Positions 1-5,163 of a stretch of DNA of 5,570 nucleotides are shown here, in pieces. The notes below the pieces were generated by a model. The model saw only the letters and a list, made by a program, of their open reading frames with translations, did not search any database and had not been told where the DNA came from. This DNA comes from Nitrososphaerota archaeon (GTDB lineage: Archaea; Thermoproteota; Nitrososphaeria; Nitrososphaerales; Nitrosopumilaceae): NCBI GenBank assembly GCA_028867235.1, contig JAGWGS010000092.1, forward strand, positions 1-5,570, written 5' to 3'. Every line of letters starts with the position of its first letter. Positions within the stretch are counted from its first letter, which is position 1. Made by a program: the position numbers and the translations under genes.

Positions 1-2
1 AA

Positions 3-692
3 TTTGCATCAATGGTAAGTCACGATCTGCGGACTCCTACAGTAGTTATAAAAAGTTATACTGGAATGCTACTTGATCCCAAAATTTACGGTCCATTAAA
101 CGAGGATCAAGAAAAAGCTGTTCAAGCAATCTCAAACAGCACACAAAAACTCGAAACACTGATTGATGATATTTTTGACGCATACAAACTCGAGATGAAA
201 AGTCTGAAATTAGATAAAGAAGATATTGATATTTCAAACTTTGTTCAACAAACAATATTTGAGTTGACACCTCTAGGTACCAAAAAGGGAGTATCTATAA
301 CAACTAATATCAAAGTACGAGGTTCTGTTTCATGCGATTCAAAAAGGATATTCCAAGTAATCTCTAATCTCATAAAGAATTCATTAGATTTTGTACCAGA
401 AAAGGATGGACAAATCATTCTATCTGTTGAAAAAGATGAAAATTCAAATGCAGTTTTTACCATAACAGATAATGGTTCTGGTGTTCCTCAGGAACATGTA
501 GAACATCTTTTTAAAAAATTTTATCAAGTAGGAAAAATCTCTTCCAAACAATATGGGGGTAGTGGACTTGGTCTGCCAATATGCGCTCTTCTGGTGCAAG
601 CTCACGGTGGGAAAATTTGGATAGATACTAGCTATACAAAAGGTGCATCCTTCAAGTTTACACTTCCAGATAATAAATTAGAACAAATCTAG
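3..692 (+). CDS. Sensor histidine kinase, C-terminal part (5' truncated by window)
   Basis: This is the catalytic half of a two-component sensor histidine kinase, which autophosphorylates on a histidine and passes the phosphate to a response regulator. The frame is open to the window edge (F-A-S before the ATG at 12), so that Met is internal and the sensor region lies upstream. Counting from it, the H-box SHDLRTP is at residues 3-9, with the phospho-acceptor His4. A helical dimerisation region follows to about residue 65. The HATPase domain has the N-box (N119, N123), the G1 box DNGSG (153-157), an F-box around 167-171 (FKKFY) and the G2 box GGSGLGLP (182-189). All catalytic boxes are intact, so the enzyme should be active. 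No response regulator is visible here, and the signal sensed cannot be told. The next gene downstream is a tRNA on the other strand, so this gene ends its transcription unit. Confidence 0.95.
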   Translation, partial: FASMVSHDLRTPTVVIKSYTGMLLDPKIYGPLNEDQEKAVQAISNSTQKLETLIDDIFDAYKLEMKSLKLDKEDIDISNFVQQTIFELTPLGTKKGVSITTNIKVRGSVSCDSKRIFQVISNLIKNSLDFVPEKDGQIILSVEKDENSNAVFTITDNGSGVPQEHVEHLFKKFYQVGKISSKQYGGSGLGLPICALLVQAHGGKIWIDTSYTKGASFKFTLPDNKLEQI

Positions 693-708
693 ACGATAGA
701 AAATATTG

Positions 709-713
709 TTTTT
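709..713 (+). terminator. Possible oligo-T terminator of the histidine kinase
   Basis: Five consecutive T residues lie 17 nt after the kinase stop codon and before the converging tRNA gene. Archaeal RNA polymerase often terminates at short T-runs without a hairpin. The sequence is AT-rich, so chance is possible. Confidence 0.35.
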
Positions 714-732
714 AGTCTTCTACTATTTATGT

Positions 733-737
733 AAAAA
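733..737 (-). terminator. Oligo-T terminator of tRNA-Glu
   Basis: On the minus strand the tRNA discriminator base is followed directly by TTTTTAC. This is the usual T-run termination signal seen right after archaeal tRNA genes. Confidence 0.6.
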
Positions 738-813
738 TGCTCCCGCCGGGATTTGAACCCGGGATCACTGCCTTGAGAGGGCAGTATGCTTAGCCGGACT
801 ACACCACAGGAGC
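738..813 (-). tRNA. tRNA-Glu (anticodon CTC)
   Basis: A 76-nt cloverleaf reads on the minus strand. The acceptor stem GCTCCTG pairs with CGGGAGC (one T-G wobble), and the discriminator is A. The anticodon stem CTGCC/GGCAG encloses the loop CTCTCAA, with anticodon CTC at 777-775, which reads GAG (Glu). The T arm is CCGGG, loop TTCAAAT, CCCGG. No CCA is encoded, as is usual in many archaea, so it is added after transcription. No intron is seen in the anticodon loop. The gene has its own TATA-like box upstream and a T-run right after it, and converges on the histidine kinase gene. Confidence 0.97.
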
Positions 814-838
814 TTAGATTAAAGCCATAAAGAATAGC

Positions 839-846
839 AATTTAAA
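839..846 (-). promoter_or_regulatory. TATA box of tRNA-Glu
   Basis: The minus strand reads TTTAAATT, centred about 29 nt upstream of the mature tRNA 5' end. Transcription would then start a few bases before the tRNA, as expected for an archaeal tRNA promoter with a short leader. Confidence 0.5.
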
Positions 847-894
847 GGAACGTTTTGGCTTTGAATGAATTTGTAAATTTTAACAGCTTTGTCA

Positions 895-902
895 CTTTAT
901 AG
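895..902 (+). promoter_or_regulatory. TATA box of the 925 gene
   Basis: CTTTATAG is centred 26-27 nt before the ATG at 925. In archaea the TATA box centre lies about 26-27 nt before the transcription start, so the message would begin at the ATG itself (leaderless). This box decides the start: the in-frame TTG at 889 lies upstream of the box and would not be in the transcript. Confidence 0.55.
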
Positions 903-924
903 CAAATTGTCTTATCCATTCATC

Positions 925-1803
925 ATGGATTTGAAACAAATTTCTGATACTTTGGAATTTTCAAATTTTCCTGTGGGTCTAGGAGGATGCAGAAATGATG
1001 GAACAAATTATGAATGCTGTGAATTTAACATAACAGTAATGGATGGAAAATCTGGAGAATCAATTCATAATGTAGGTGATGAATATGTCAAGGTACATCA
1101 TTGTTCTTTTGATACTGTTGAAAGTGATACGTTGCATCAATTACAGAATTTAAGCATCATAAATGACGATGAATGGAAACTTCGAATGTTCCTGTCTAAA
1201 ATAAAAGACAAAAGAAAACAAATTTCAATTTCCCATGCAAGGGGCTGTCTTGTTGATGCAGGCATCTTTGCCAATAAAGCAAGAGACTTTGCAAAATTAA
1301 AAGATCCATTTGCAGGTGTATGGATAAAGTGTGCTTCTTATTCTCTTGCAGATGCTATATTCTGTTTCAATATGCAAAGACCTAGTCCTACCCATATGCT
1401 TGATTCATTAAGAAACATGAAAAAAGATCAAGTAAATCAAAAACTCTCAATAATTCATAATATTCTTGGTATTGAAAGATCCACCACCTCACTTCTTTCA
1501 AGAATGGTCAAATCAACTGTAGGATTTTCAGATATGGTAGAAAACAATGGCAATTCTGGTATTGTGAAGAAAAAATGCGAGTATCTGGTGACGAACTCTC
1601 TTCTATCTGATTGCTACTTTTATCTTGGATATGTAAACCGGCAAAATGTACTTAAAATTCAAAACCGAATTCACAAAAACCCCGAGTTTATCCATGTACT
1701 AAAAACAGGGATGGATATTGAAAATGATCCAGTGGTTATAGATAGTCAAGCAGCAACAGTATTGCAGTCTGTAACTGAAATACTTGGAGATCTAAAAAAC
1801 TAG
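925..1803 (+). CDS. Unknown 292-residue protein, possibly a degenerate nucleotidyltransferase plus helical domain
   Basis: I do not recognise this protein. The frame is open from 877, but the ATG at 925 is preferred over the TTG at 889 because a TATA-like box lies 26-27 nt before it. No signal peptide or membrane segment is seen, so it should be cytoplasmic. Residues 1-70 have an alpha/beta look: a GLGG turn (18-21), then a strand around ECCEFNITV (30-38). This is faintly like the GG/GS...DxD core of nucleotidyltransferases, but the acidic pair is not properly conserved. Residues 100-170 look helical and are rich in Ala, Phe and Lys, which could be a HEPN-like or helical substrate domain. There are nine cysteines (22, 31, 32, 60, 108, 136, 147, 218, 230) and a VHHC motif at 57-60, so metal binding is possible. 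It is followed after 46 nt by the metallothionein-like gene on the same strand. That gene has its own TATA box, so the two are probably separate units. Confidence 0.85.
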   Translation: MDLKQISDTLEFSNFPVGLGGCRNDGTNYECCEFNITVMDGKSGESIHNVGDEYVKVHHCSFDTVESDTLHQLQNLSIINDDEWKLRMFLSKIKDKRKQISISHARGCLVDAGIFANKARDFAKLKDPFAGVWIKCASYSLADAIFCFNMQRPSPTHMLDSLRNMKKDQVNQKLSIIHNILGIERSTTSLLSRMVKSTVGFSDMVENNGNSGIVKKKCEYLVTNSLLSDCYFYLGYVNRQNVLKIQNRIHKNPEFIHVLKTGMDIENDPVVIDSQAATVLQSVTEILGDLKN

Positions 1804-1819
1804 GCCATAATTCGATAAC

Positions 1820-1827
1820 TTTTAAAA
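1820..1827 (+). promoter_or_regulatory. TATA box of the metallothionein-like gene
   Basis: TTTTAAAA is centred 26-27 nt before the ATG at 1850, which predicts a leaderless message beginning at that ATG. The spacing supports both the start codon and an independent promoter for this tiny gene. Confidence 0.55.
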
Positions 1828-1845
1828 CCCTGTAGGGGATCTCCC
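1828..1845. promoter_or_regulatory. Two overlapping 10-bp palindromes, candidate operator
   Basis: Directly downstream of the TATA box are CCCTGTAGGG (1828-1837, arms CCCT/AGGG) and GGGATCTCCC (1836-1845, arms GGGA/TCCC), sharing two bases. They fill the space between the TATA box and the predicted transcription start, where many archaeal repressors block polymerase recruitment. They stand out as GC-rich in an AT-rich intergenic gap. Since the gene downstream encodes a cysteine-rich metal-binding-type peptide, a metal-responsive repressor is a reasonable guess, but no regulator gene is present in the window. Confidence 0.35.
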
Positions 1846-1849
1846 AAGT

Positions 1850-1990
1850 ATGACCGATGCAGCATGTGGATGCGAAGCATCCGCTGAAAATAGCACAGAA
1901 TGCGACTGTGAAATGCAGGGCTCATGTCTTTGTGATGGTAATTGCACTTGCAAAGCATCAGTTTGCAAAGATCACGTAGCTTCATTCTGA
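1850..1990 (+). CDS. Metallothionein-like 46-residue cysteine-rich peptide
   Basis: This small gene encodes 46 residues with nine cysteines (6, 8, 18, 20, 26, 28, 32, 34, 39). They form four CxC pairs (CGC, CDC, CLC, CTC) plus one single Cys followed by His42. The stretch C26-L-C-DGN-C-T-C34 is a CxCx3CxC arrangement typical of metallothioneins. There are no aromatic residues except the final Phe46, and the rest is small or charged residues, as in metallothioneins. There is no signal peptide, so it should act in the cytoplasm, sequestering or buffering soft metals such as Cu(I), Zn or Cd through thiolate clusters; this role is inferred from composition. The ATG is supported by a TATA box 26-27 nt upstream, and a hairpin plus T-run follows the stop, making a compact one-gene unit. 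Assignment to a named metallothionein family is not possible by eye. A structural zinc peptide is the main alternative. Confidence 0.85.
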   Translation: MTDAACGCEASAENSTECDCEMQGSCLCDGNCTCKASVCKDHVASF

Positions 1991-1992
1991 TT

Positions 1993-2012
1993 AGGTTTTA
2001 GAACCTTTTTTT
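1993..2012 (+). terminator. Hairpin plus T-run terminator of the metallothionein-like gene
   Basis: The stem AGGTT (1993-1997) and AACCT (2002-2006) closes a 4-nt loop and runs into seven T residues (2006-2012), starting 2 nt after the stop codon. The T-run alone is a good archaeal terminator; the short hairpin may be incidental. Confidence 0.55.
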
Positions 2013-2028
2013 CTTTATTTTTTAAAGT

Positions 2029-2208
2029 CTACTTTTCGTTTTCGTCTCTTATGCCCCATGTTTTGACTAGTTCTTTTTGGAACTTGTCTACTTGTTTTTC
2101 ATTGAGAGCATCACCACAATTCTTGTGTGTTGGAACCACTACCATTCCATCAAGCTTGAAATCAACTTCATACATGTGGACTTTTTCACATTCACACATA
2201 TTCGGCAT
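2029..2208 (-). CDS. Small CxC-motif protein, 59 residues (or 56 from an internal Met)
   Basis: This is a short minus-strand gene of 59 codons from the ATG at 2208 to the TAG at 2029. I do not recognise it. The N-terminus reads MPNMCECEKVHMYEVDF. It is followed by a likely beta segment (KLDGMVVVP, 18-26), a PTHKNCGD motif (26-33) and a charged amphipathic helix (about 36-50) ending in TWG. Cys5, Cys7, His11, His28 and Cys31 could form one metal site, for example zinc; this is inference. The start is uncertain. A TATA-like box at 2222-2229 fits a leaderless start at Met4 (2199), and a weaker one at 2231-2238 fits Met1. It is divergent from the secreted cupredoxin-like gene at 2273, with only 64 bp between them, and converges on the metallothionein-like gene. 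The ordered alternation of hydrophobic and charged residues and a promoter-like upstream region favour a real gene. Confidence 0.75.
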   Translation of the reverse strand: MPNMCECEKVHMYEVDFKLDGMVVVPTHKNCGDALNEKQVDKFQKELVKTWGIRDENEK

Positions 2209-2221
2209 AAAATGAATCCAC

Positions 2222-2229
2222 TATATTTG
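2222..2229 (-). promoter_or_regulatory. TATA box of the small CxC protein
   Basis: The minus strand reads CAAATATA, centred 26-27 nt before the internal ATG at 2199 (Met4). This would give a leaderless 56-residue product starting MCECEK. A second, poorer box, TCAAATAA at 2231-2238, has the same spacing to the first ATG at 2208. The sequence alone does not settle which one is used. Confidence 0.4.
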
Positions 2230-2242
2230 CTTATTTGAAAGA

Positions 2243-2250
2243 TTTAACTA
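2243..2250 (+). promoter_or_regulatory. TATA-like box of the secreted cupredoxin-like gene
   Basis: TTTAACTA is centred 26-27 nt before the ATG at 2273 and fits a leaderless start. It is a weaker match than the other boxes here. It lies inside the 64-bp divergent promoter region shared with the small CxC protein, so the two genes may be regulated together. Confidence 0.35.
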
Positions 2251-2272
2251 GATCATTTTTTCTAGCAGATAT

Positions 2273-3946
2273 ATGCAAAAGTATTCCCTATTTGCAATTT
2301 TTACATTATTACTGATATCTCCTGTTGCACTTCAGTCAGTACACGCTACATCAGCTACTGATTCTTGGTATCCTGGAAAGGGCCTAAAACAAGGGGATTA
2401 TTTCAGTTATAATGTATGCTGGACAGACTGGCATAACTGTGCTCCTCTTCAAATGAACTTTTGGGTGAAAAATGAAACTAGTGACGGAAGTGGTTGGAAT
2501 GTAGTATTTGTTGCAGTTGATGGTTCTAATACACAAAAAGGAATAATGACAATTGGCAAGATTACTCCTGATCCTACCTCATTTGATTCAAATATTTCTG
2601 ATTATACTGCAGTCTACAGAAGTACAGTGTCTTGGCTTGATTCCTTTGCTACTAGGGATACTCCAAAGACCTTTGATGTACCGGCATGGGGAAGAACTGG
2701 CTCCGTGGGAGGACAATCTGTAGGTCCTGTAAGTCATGAAAAAGTCACAGTAGGAGCAGGAACTTTTGATACATATGTCTTGGGTTGGCACAAGGGTGTA
2801 GACAATAAAATCTGGGTGGATTCTAGTGTACCGTTCCCGGTAAAAGCGATTGTATATGTAGATGTGACAAGTGGAGTACCACCGCCTGATTATACTTTGG
2901 AATTATTACAAATGGGCAATAGTCCAACCGAGCCCAGCTTCTTGAATGTATCATCGACAATTCATAAAGGTTACAGTCCTCAATGTGATGCCCCTAACAT
3001 GGAGCAAGACTCTGTACATTATTCAGTTACCACTGATTCAAACTCTATGATTGTTGAATATAGATACAGTCCATCTAATCCTCATAATGGATGCCCTATA
3101 GAATATCGAATATGGTTTGAAAAGAATTCTGATCCGTCACAAACCTATAGTAATACTCAATATGATATCTTTACTGTAGATGATCAGGGAAAGCAAATAT
3201 CTTCAATAGCTCAAAGTAAGGGAAGATCGTCTCTATTTGCACCAGTTGGAACTGATGATGTTACAACCATATTGAAAGGAACTACACCTATGTCTCATGT
3301 GCTAATTGCAATGCTTGGTATTGGAGCAGAGGGTTCTACCCCAGATCCAACTCTGTCAGGCATTGTAAAACTCGACATAAAGACACAAGACGCATTCAGC
3401 GGTTTTGGTGTTAGTACAACTGGGCAACAAAATCAAACAACTATTCAAAATAATAATACTATGTCAAACTCTACCATGACCAATTCCACAATGACTAACT
3501 CTACAACAGTTACTCAGATGAATAACACTAATAGTAACATGTCCATGCCGATGAAAGTATCGGTAAGTATTCCAAAAGGATCAAATGATACTAACGGAAT
3601 AACATATGATCAAAAAGATGTATCAATTATGCCAGGAACTATAGTCACTTGGACAAATAATGATGACAAACCTCATACTGTAACCAGTGGCTCTACACAA
3701 GCAGGTCCTGATGGAAAATTCGACAGTGGACTAATACAACCAGGTCAAACATTTTCATATACTTTCAACAATACTGGCTCATACAGTTACTTTGACCAAC
3801 CAAGTCCATGGTTGTCTGGAACTGTGACTGTAAGTACTGCAGTACCTGAATTTCCAATAAGTTCCTTACTGGTGATGGCAGTTGTAATTGCACTTGGAGT
3901 CTTGTTCATTAGGACGAATCCTATCTTATCAAGTGTTAAATTATAA
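2273..3946 (+). CDS. Secreted, membrane-anchored cupredoxin-domain protein with a PEF-type C-terminal anchor
   Basis: This is a 557-residue surface protein. Residues 1-25 form a signal peptide with a hydrophobic core at 6-20 and a likely cut after VHA (23-25). Residues 30-215 form a domain shared with the next gene (GKG at 35-37; DTYVLGW...NKIWVDSSVPFPVK at 166-191). Residues 222-375 look beta-rich, with Cys238 and Cys274 perhaps forming a disulphide. Residues 385-425 are an Asn/Ser/Thr/Met linker with seven N-glycosylation sequons. Residues 427-521 form a plastocyanin-like cupredoxin domain: TIVTWTNNDDKPHTV keeps the first ligand, His468. In the ligand loop YFDQPSPWLSGTV (506-518), the usual Cys, His and Met positions are Asp508, Ser511 and Leu514, so a normal type-1 copper site is absent. 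VPEFP (524-528) plus a hydrophobic stretch (529-546) and a basic residue resemble archaeal PEF/PEFG-CTERM sorting signals. It acts outside the cell, anchored to the membrane. Its exact role is unknown; binding or adhesion is more likely than electron transfer. Confidence 0.92.
   Translation: MQKYSLFAIFTLLLISPVALQSVHATSATDSWYPGKGLKQGDYFSYNVCWTDWHNCAPLQMNFWVKNETSDGSGWNVVFVAVDGSNTQKGIMTIGKITPDPTSFDSNISDYTAVYRSTVSWLDSFATRDTPKTFDVPAWGRTGSVGGQSVGPVSHEKVTVGAGTFDTYVLGWHKGVDNKIWVDSSVPFPVKAIVYVDVTSGVPPPDYTLELLQMGNSPTEPSFLNVSSTIHKGYSPQCDAPNMEQDSVHYSVTTDSNSMIVEYRYSPSNPHNGCPIEYRIWFEKNSDPSQTYSNTQYDIFTVDDQGKQISSIAQSKGRSSLFAPVGTDDVTTILKGTTPMSHVLIAMLGIGAEGSTPDPTLSGIVKLDIKTQDAFSGFGVSTTGQQNQTTIQNNNTMSNSTMTNSTMTNSTTVTQMNNTNSNMSMPMKVSVSIPKGSNDTNGITYDQKDVSIMPGTIVTWTNNDDKPHTVTSGSTQAGPDGKFDSGLIQPGQTFSYTFNNTGSYSYFDQPSPWLSGTVTVSTAVPEFPISSLLVMAVVIALGVLFIRTNPILSSVKL
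3467..3511 (+). repeat. Three 15-nt tandem units encoding NST-type glycosylation repeats
   Basis: Three in-frame 15-nt units (3467-3481, 3482-3496, 3497-3511) encode NSTMT, NSTMT and NSTTV. Each unit carries an N-S-T sequon. Codons differ between units (AAC/AAT, TCT/TCC, ACC/ACA), so the repeat is kept at protein level and is not a fresh DNA duplication. It forms the core of the linker between the beta-rich region and the cupredoxin domain. Confidence 0.7.
3936..3943 (+). promoter_or_regulatory. Possible TATA box for the 3966 gene, overlapping the previous gene's end
   Basis: TTAAATTA lies inside the last codons of the cupredoxin-like gene and is centred 26-27 nt before the ATG at 3966. It would allow separate leaderless transcription of the paralogue. 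Because the stretch is coding and AT-rich, chance is a serious alternative. Confidence 0.25.
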
Positions 3947-3965
3947 AAAAGTAAACTGAAAGTGT

Positions 3966-4646
3966 ATGCCAAATATTAGAATTGTAGCTATTTTTGCGGT
4001 GATCATAATTGCTGCAGTTGCAGGAATTGCTTGGCCATTTATTGCAAATGTGAAAACCAGCTATATTTTGGAACCTGTACATGCAAGTCAATGGCATATT
4101 GGAAAAGGTTCTGAAACTAATCCTGAAATGGTATATCAAATATCATATAACAAAACACAACTTACTGCTGATCTCAAGTTTCTTACAATTCCAGGTGGAG
4201 GGCAACAAATCTCTGCCAAGATAATACCAAATGACGGTAGCAAAGAGATAGACCAATCTGTAAAAATTGGACTAGTTTATTATTTTGTAGATACCTCATC
4301 TGAGGCAAAACCCTATTTTGATATTCTAAATCAATCTATTTTTTCTATGCGTGATTATGCTACTGATGACAAATATCTTGCTAAAGATGCAGAGTGGGGT
4401 GACCTCTACATTGGAGCAAATCATGAAAAACTAAAAGTAACTGATTCTGGAAAAATGTCCTTCACCTTTGGTTCTGCCGACACATATATGCTATCATACA
4501 GAATAGGTGCAAAAATAAACAAAATTTGGATAGTTGATAACATTCCACTTCCAGTAAAATCAGAAATCTATGACCCTGATGGAAATCTTGTTTATACTTA
4601 TGAACTAGTTTCACTCAAGGCCCCATCAGCAGGTCTTACTTCATAA
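3966..4646 (+). CDS. Membrane-anchored extracytoplasmic paralogue of the preceding protein's N-terminal domain
   Basis: The protein has 226 residues. Residues 4-27 form a hydrophobic segment that acts as a signal anchor or signal peptide. The rest is a single extracytoplasmic domain. It is recognisably related to residues 20-215 of the preceding protein: VHAS...W..GKG (38-48) matches VHAT...W..GKG there, and SADTYMLSY...NKIWIVDNIPLPVK (170-198) matches FDTYVLGW...NKIWVDSSVPFPVK, followed by IY and a YTYEL/YTLEL strand. It lacks the middle domain, the glycosylated linker, the cupredoxin domain and the C-terminal anchor. It contains no cysteines. It starts 19 nt after the preceding stop. No convincing ribosome binding site is seen. 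A TATA-like stretch over the previous stop (3936-3943) is correctly spaced for its own leaderless start, but read-through is also possible. The last 49 bp overlap the opposing gene at 4598-5101. Function is unknown; partnership with the preceding protein at the cell surface is inferred. Confidence 0.88.
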   Translation: MPNIRIVAIFAVIIIAAVAGIAWPFIANVKTSYILEPVHASQWHIGKGSETNPEMVYQISYNKTQLTADLKFLTIPGGGQQISAKIIPNDGSKEIDQSVKIGLVYYFVDTSSEAKPYFDILNQSIFSMRDYATDDKYLAKDAEWGDLYIGANHEKLKVTDSGKMSFTFGSADTYMLSYRIGAKINKIWIVDNIPLPVKSEIYDPDGNLVYTYELVSLKAPSAGLTS

Positions 4647-5101
4647 CAATTTTCAAGTAGCCAATCACAAAAATTTCTAATTTCTTCGTTTATCTTTCCC
4701 CATACATGCAAAGATGCAGGCAAGATATCTATTCTAAAACTATCATGAATTACTCTTACTCCTTCTTTTCCTTCGTACATGTATGCATCCTGTATTTGTA
4801 CACCGTTAAAGATCTCTGACGCTTTTGATTTTATTGACTCTCTTGGTATGGAAAAATTTCTACTATTTCTCTGGAATACAAATCCTAAATTTTCTGTACC
4901 ATATGACTCATAATCTTCAATCTTTCCTTTTTCAGGAAAGTTTAATGAAATTCTGATATTGTATTTGCCTCCTATGTTTGTTGAAATCTCATTAATTGTA
5001 GTAAATGCAAGACCTGGACTTTTCTTGAGAAGAAATCTTATCTGTGGATTATTTGATCTTAGTTCCTTCTGCAATTCTGAAACTATTTGAGAAAAACTCA
5101 C
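4598..5101 (-). CDS. Unknown 167-residue cytoplasmic protein, GTG start
   Basis: I do not recognise this protein. The frame is closed upstream by a TGA. A TTG at 5116 is the first possible start, but a strong TATA box at 5124-5131 is centred 26-27 nt before the GTG at 5101, which would make a leaderless message from that GTG; I chose GTG. No signal peptide or membrane segment is seen. Residues 1-16 look helical, 22-55 suggest strands (RFLLKK, LAFTTI, KYNIRISLNF), and 101-135 more strands (QDAYMYEG, VRVIHDSFRIDIL, SLHVW). A final helix with Trp147 and Cys145/Cys152 is at 136-153. It reads as an alpha/beta fold. The tail (about the last 16 residues) lies over the 3' end of the convergent 3966 gene. 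It is divergent from the gene at 5164, with a compact shared promoter region. Confidence 0.82.
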   Translation of the reverse strand: MSFSQIVSELQKELRSNNPQIRFLLKKSPGLAFTTINEISTNIGGKYNIRISLNFPEKGKIEDYESYGTENLGFVFQRNSRNFSIPRESIKSKASEIFNGVQIQDAYMYEGKEGVRVIHDSFRIDILPASLHVWGKINEEIRNFCDWLLENCYEVRPADGALSETSS

Positions 5102-5123
5102 AATTACAGTATGCAAATTTTCT

Positions 5124-5131
5124 CATATATG
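5124..5131 (-). promoter_or_regulatory. TATA box of the 5101 gene
   Basis: CATATATG, a perfect palindrome on both strands, is centred 26-27 nt before the GTG at 5101 on the minus strand. It lies only about 11 nt from the alternative TTG at 5116, so a transcript from this box would begin after that TTG. Confidence 0.5.
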
Positions 5132-5142
5132 CATTAGGGTTG

Positions 5143-5150
5143 ACTTAATT
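5143..5150 (+). promoter_or_regulatory. TATA box region of the 5164 gene
   Basis: ACTTAATT, continuing into ATAAG up to 5155, is a TATA-rich element before the rightmost gene. Its centre is 26-27 nt before the second in-frame ATG at 5173, not the first at 5164. This suggests a leaderless start at Met4. Confidence 0.4.
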
Positions 5151-5163
5151 ATAAGAACACAAA

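Noticed and set aside
738..813. tRNA gene as an integration (att) site for a mobile element
   Set aside because: No integrase gene and no duplicated tRNA 3' end were seen in the window.
889..924. TTG start giving a 12-residue longer version of the 925 protein
   Set aside because: The TATA-like box at 895-902 lies inside this extension and has the right spacing to the ATG at 925.
1800..1985. Minus-strand 61-codon frame over the metallothionein-like gene
   Set aside because: It is antisense to a frame with a clear Cys pattern, promoter and terminator, and its composition shows no family-like features.
2248..2266. CTAG...CTAG pair before the 2273 gene as an operator
   Set aside because: Each CTAG is only a 4-base self-complementary word around a T-run; too little to support a binding site.
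3787..4139. Two minus-strand frames across the junction of the paralogous genes
   Set aside because: They are antisense to well-supported secreted proteins and have no coding signature or promoter of their own.
5102..5116. TTG start for the minus-strand 167-residue protein
   Set aside because: It is only about 11 nt from the TATA box centre; the GTG at 5101 has the expected 26-27 nt spacing.
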